From Larkinella humicola (GTDB lineage: Bacteria > Bacteroidota > Bacteroidia > Cytophagales > Spirosomataceae), in the NCBI RefSeq assembly GCF_008727875.1, contig NZ_VTWS01000005.1, positions 124,001 to 188,000 of the forward strand: 64,000 bases of DNA, given 5' to 3'. Shown piece by piece: positions 61,041 to 64,000 of the stretch (position 1 is its first letter; every line of letters starts with the position of its first letter). The position numbers and the translations under genes are program-made. Under the pieces are notes generated by a model. That model was given only the letters and a program-made list of their open reading frames with translations, had not been told where the DNA came from and ran no database searches.

Positions 61041-61787
61041 ATGATTGAAATAAAAAACATTCAGAAAACTTTCGGGGAGCGGACGATTCTGTCTGGTATT
61101 TCGGGGAAGTTTTTGCCCGGCGACACGAGTTTGATCATTGGCGGCAGTGGCACCGGCAAAAGCGTTTTGCTGAAGTGCATGATTGGCCTCATCAAACCCG
61201 AAGAAGGCCAGGTGCTGTACGACGGCCGCGATTTCCTGACCGGCGACGAAGATACCCAGAAAGCCATCCGGCGCGAAATGGGCGTTTTGTTTCAGGGTGG
61301 CGCGTTGTTCGATTCAAAAACCGTCCTGGAAAACGTCCGGTTTCCGCTCGACATGCTGACCAATATGCCCACGTCGGAAAAAATGGAACGGGCGCAGTTC
61401 TGTCTGCAGCGGGTCGGGCTCGAAAATGCGGCCGATCGGATGCCGTCCGAAATCAGCGGTGGGATGAAAAAGCGCGTCGGCATTGCCCGCGCCATTGTGA
61501 TGAACCCCAAATACCTCTTTTGCGACGAACCCAACTCCGGCCTTGACCCGCTGACGTCCATCAAAATTGACGAGCTGATCCGGGAAATTACCGACGAATT
61601 TAAAATCACCACCGTTGTGATTACCCACGACATGAACTCGATGATGGAAATCGGCGAGAAAATCATGTTTCTCTACCAGGGCAAAAAAATGTGGGAAGGC
61701 ACCAGTTCGACCATCACGCAATCGAATGTGGCTGAACTGAATGAGTTTATCTACGCCAATAAACTCTTACGGGATACCAAGGCATGA
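61041..61787 (+). CDS. mlaF: MlaF family ABC transporter ATP-binding protein
   Basis: 248 residues. Walker A is GGSGTGKSVLLK, the Q-loop is VLFQGGALFDS, the signature is ISGGMKKRVGIARAI, Walker B is YLFCDEPNSGLDPLT and the H-loop is VVITHDMNSM. These are typical MlaF/Mkl sequences. It energises phospholipid transport with MlaE. Its stop codon overlaps the ATG of the histidine kinase (ATGA). Confidence 0.96.
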   Translation: MIEIKNIQKTFGERTILSGISGKFLPGDTSLIIGGSGTGKSVLLKCMIGLIKPEEGQVLYDGRDFLTGDEDTQKAIRREMGVLFQGGALFDSKTVLENVRFPLDMLTNMPTSEKMERAQFCLQRVGLENAADRMPSEISGGMKKRVGIARAIVMNPKYLFCDEPNSGLDPLTSIKIDELIREITDEFKITTVVITHDMNSMMEIGEKIMFLYQGKKMWEGTSSTITQSNVAELNEFIYANKLLRDTKA

Positions 61788-64000
61788 CAGCAATGAATGA
61801 TGCACCGTTAACCAGGAATGGCGGACCGACGCGAAGGTCATCCTCTGCGGTGAATGGGGCCTTATTGCTGCTTTTCTGGCTCGGATTTCGATTTTTTGGG
61901 TTTGCGCAGCAGCCCTGGCCACCGGTTTTTGAGATCAAAACGGATTCCGGTCGGGTGGAAGTCGATACGGCCCATTTCCAGGTGCTGGCAGACCCGGCGG
62001 GAAATTACACCTTTGAACAGGTCCGACGCAGCCGTTCGTTCCGGTACGATTCTTACTACAATCCCAACCGAAGTTCGCATGTTTACTGGATTCGCATGCG
62101 GGTCAAAAACACGTTGCCCCACGATCTGAATCTCTATTACGGCGATTTCTACGCCAGCTACCTGGATCTGTACCGACTGGATGCCGGTCAGCGTTGGCAG
62201 CACCAGCGAACCGGTGATCTGGTTCCGGAAAACCAGATTCCGGATCGAAACGGCAATAAAGAACGAAGCCGGTTGTTCATTCATCTGCGCCCCGGCGAGC
62301 AAACAACGCTTTACCAACGCGCGGAAAGCGCCTACTGGCACCCTCCCCTGACCTACCTGGAGCCTCAGTTCGAGACCGAAGAGAACCGCATTCAATCGGT
62401 TTACAAGTCGATCCGGGTTGATAACTTGTGGGAAAATTACTTTTTTGACGGGATCATGATCGGGGTTCTTTTTCTGGCCATTGCCTACAACCTGTTCATC
62501 TTCATTTCGATCAAAGATGTCGTCTATCTCTATTTCGCTATTTGTCTCTTTTTCTTCACCTTAGACCGCAACGCCTACCACATTCAGCTTGCTTTTTTTG
62601 AAAACCAGCCCCATCTGTTCAAACTGCTGGCCAATTTCTTTTTCATTATCTTCTTCAGCTTTTTCATTCAATCAATCCGAAAATTTATTCAACCGGTTCC
62701 AGCGTTAAACCGGTTGAACCGCGCCATCTCTTATTCATTGGCTTTGACGGCCGCCGTCAATATACTTCAGTTCTTCATGTACCGGTTTTCGGGGATGCCG
62801 ACCTCCGAAATCATGCTTCTCATCGAAATCCTGATCCGGGTCGTGTATGTTTTGCTGGGTATCGGAATGGTGAAAATGGTCCGGCGCGGGTCGCTCGACG
62901 CCCGGTTTGCCCTGTTGGCAACGCTGCCTTTGTTTACGTATTGGCTCTTTACCCTTAGCACACAAATTGTAGGACGGTTTCTGAATTTGAAGCTCCCAAA
63001 AGGGTTTCGGGGTATGCTTGAGTACAGCGAAAGTTTCTGCTTTGCCTGGCTCATTATCTTCTTTTCGGGAGCCTTGCTCAACCGCTACAACCTGGCGCGC
63101 AAACGGGTGGCGCAGCAGGCGATTGAAAAGGAACAACTTGAGAAAGAACGCGAAATCGAACGAAACCGCATCATCGCCAGCCAGAACGAGTTGCTGGAAC
63201 AACAGGTAAAAGAGCGTACCGCCCAGCTACAGACCTCACTTGAGGAACTGAAAGCCACGCAGAATCAACTCATTCAGAAAGAAAAACTAGCCTCGCTGGG
63301 TGAGCTAACGGCTGGTATCGCCCATGAAATTCAGAACCCGCTCAACTTCGTCAATAACTTCTCGGAAGTAAGCACCGAACTGGTGACTGAACTCGAAGAG
63401 GAACAGCAAAAAACGGATCGCGACGCCGAACTGGAAAAAGAATTGTTGGGCGATTTGAAGCAGAACCTCCAGAAAATCAATCACCACGGCAGCCGGGCCA
63501 GTCAGATCGTCAAAAATATGCTGGCCCATTCGCGCACCACGACCGGCGACCGCCAGGCCACCAACCTCAACGCGCTCTGTGACGAATACCTGCGGCTGGC
63601 CTACCACGGCCTCCGGGCCAAAGACAACACGTTCAATTGTGAACTGGTAACCGATTTGGACCCGACGGCCGGTTCGGTCAACCTCGTCCCGCAGGAAATC
63701 GGGCGGGTATTGCTGAATCTGTTCAACAATGCATTTTACGTCGTCCAGAAAAAGCAGAAAACAACGCTGTCACCGTATAAGCCAACGGTTACAGTGTCGA
63801 CAAAAGCCGGTTTGAAGCAAATTGAAATCCGAATCATCGACAATGGGCTGGGGATGGACGATTCCGTCAAAGAAAAACTCTTTCAACCCTTCTTTACCAC
63901 CAAACCCACCGGCGAAGGCACCGGTTTGGGGCTTTCACTGAGTTACGACATCATTACCAAAGGCCACGGCGGAACGCTAACCGTCGAAAGCCAGCCAGGA
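61784..64000 (+). CDS. 7TMR-DISM sensor histidine kinase, 3' end cut by window edge
   Basis: The frame is open to the window end: 739 residues from an ATG that overlaps the mlaF stop (ATGA). After a signal peptide (cut near GFAQQ) comes a periplasmic 7TMR-DISMED2 domain (about 50-225), seven membrane helices (about 225-440) and a coiled coil (about 445-505). The HisKA domain has H514 (LTAGIAHEIQNPLN). The HATPase has LFNNAFYV, DNGLGMDD, FFTTKPTGEGTGLGLSLSYD. Only the last part of the ATPase is missing. The overlap with mlaF implies translational coupling. Confidence 0.93.
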   Translation, partial: MTAMNDAPLTRNGGPTRRSSSAVNGALLLLFWLGFRFFGFAQQPWPPVFEIKTDSGRVEVDTAHFQVLADPAGNYTFEQVRRSRSFRYDSYYNPNRSSHVYWIRMRVKNTLPHDLNLYYGDFYASYLDLYRLDAGQRWQHQRTGDLVPENQIPDRNGNKERSRLFIHLRPGEQTTLYQRAESAYWHPPLTYLEPQFETEENRIQSVYKSIRVDNLWENYFFDGIMIGVLFLAIAYNLFIFISIKDVVYLYFAICLFFFTLDRNAYHIQLAFFENQPHLFKLLANFFFIIFFSFFIQSIRKFIQPVPALNRLNRAISYSLALTAAVNILQFFMYRFSGMPTSEIMLLIEILIRVVYVLLGIGMVKMVRRGSLDARFALLATLPLFTYWLFTLSTQIVGRFLNLKLPKGFRGMLEYSESFCFAWLIIFFSGALLNRYNLARKRVAQQAIEKEQLEKEREIERNRIIASQNELLEQQVKERTAQLQTSLEELKATQNQLIQKEKLASLGELTAGIAHEIQNPLNFVNNFSEVSTELVTELEEEQQKTDRDAELEKELLGDLKQNLQKINHHGSRASQIVKNMLAHSRTTTGDRQATNLNALCDEYLRLAYHGLRAKDNTFNCELVTDLDPTAGSVNLVPQEIGRVLLNLFNNAFYVVQKKQKTTLSPYKPTVTVSTKAGLKQIEIRIIDNGLGMDDSVKEKLFQPFFTTKPTGEGTGLGLSLSYDIITKGHGGTLTVESQPG

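Noticed and set aside
61784-61860. Later start for the histidine kinase
   Set aside because: The ATG overlapping the mlaF stop gives a signal peptide directly before the periplasmic domain; later ATG or GTG codons would shorten or remove it.

Overview
The window looks like a chromosomal segment from a Bacteroidota bacterium of the order Cytophagales, most like Spirosoma or Larkinella. This placement is inference from gene content: a SusC/SusD pair driven by an ECF sigma factor and FecR, a gingipain-type C25 peptidase with a type IX sorting domain, PspC and 'head GIN' proteins, Uma2 proteins, a RAYT transposase, and -7 boxes of the TAnnTTTG type. It is mostly core genome. I see no rRNA, tRNA, CRISPR array or prophage.

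Layout. 1-10978 (minus strand): ECF sigma, FecR, SusC, SusD and two FAD-dependent oxidoreductases, a polysaccharide-utilization-like operon that leaves the window at base 1. 11086-11857: a RAYT transposase between two inverted REP units. 11985-18512: lipoproteins, gluconokinase, a second ECF sigma factor, a LytTR regulator and a cytoplasmic trypsin-like protease. 18502-26424: M20 deacetylase (ArgE-like), mannose-6-phosphate isomerase, a DMT protein, small PD-(D/E)XK proteins, a DUF1080 protein, an MFS carrier and argH. 26468-34343: beta-propeller, MFS carrier, TrpF-like protein, Hsp20, TPR protein, AMP nucleosidase, HsdR_N-like nuclease, YceI and MarR. 34484-43092: Omp85-like protein, GNAT, Maf, MoaC, MobA, thiamine pyrophosphokinase and the C25 peptidase. 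43386-47226: PadR, PspC-GIN and GIN operon. 47422-50346: PhyH dioxygenase, KduI, KdsA. 50740-55013: acpP-fabF-rnc and HtrA. 55171-60055: Gmd, SPOR lipoprotein, MurB, ROK kinase, SDR. 60203-64000: MlaE, MlaF and a translationally coupled histidine kinase cut by the window end.

The most unusual content is between the genes. At least 14 long hairpins occur, nearly all within about 40 bases of a stop codon and none in the gaps between divergent genes. Two classes have arms built from short tandem units: a 7-base period (20609, 31700, 37619, 38964, 47248, 59205) and a 10-base period (1913, 21765, 60935, and less exactly 58091). Each copy keeps the period and the arm pairing but uses its own core (ATGA, AGTT, GAA, AGA, GAG), so sequence similarity between copies is weak while architecture is shared. 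The same 7-base pattern runs in frame inside argH and supplies the last codons of maf. A third family (CCCCTAAA/AAGGGGAC, three copies) and one 211-base nested palindrome add to this. In the sigma-FecR-SusCD operon the last three gene junctions each carry a long hairpin of a different family. I consider these elements the best candidate here for an undescribed system; whether they act in RNA (3' end formation, mRNA stability) or as mobile or copied DNA cannot be decided from one window.
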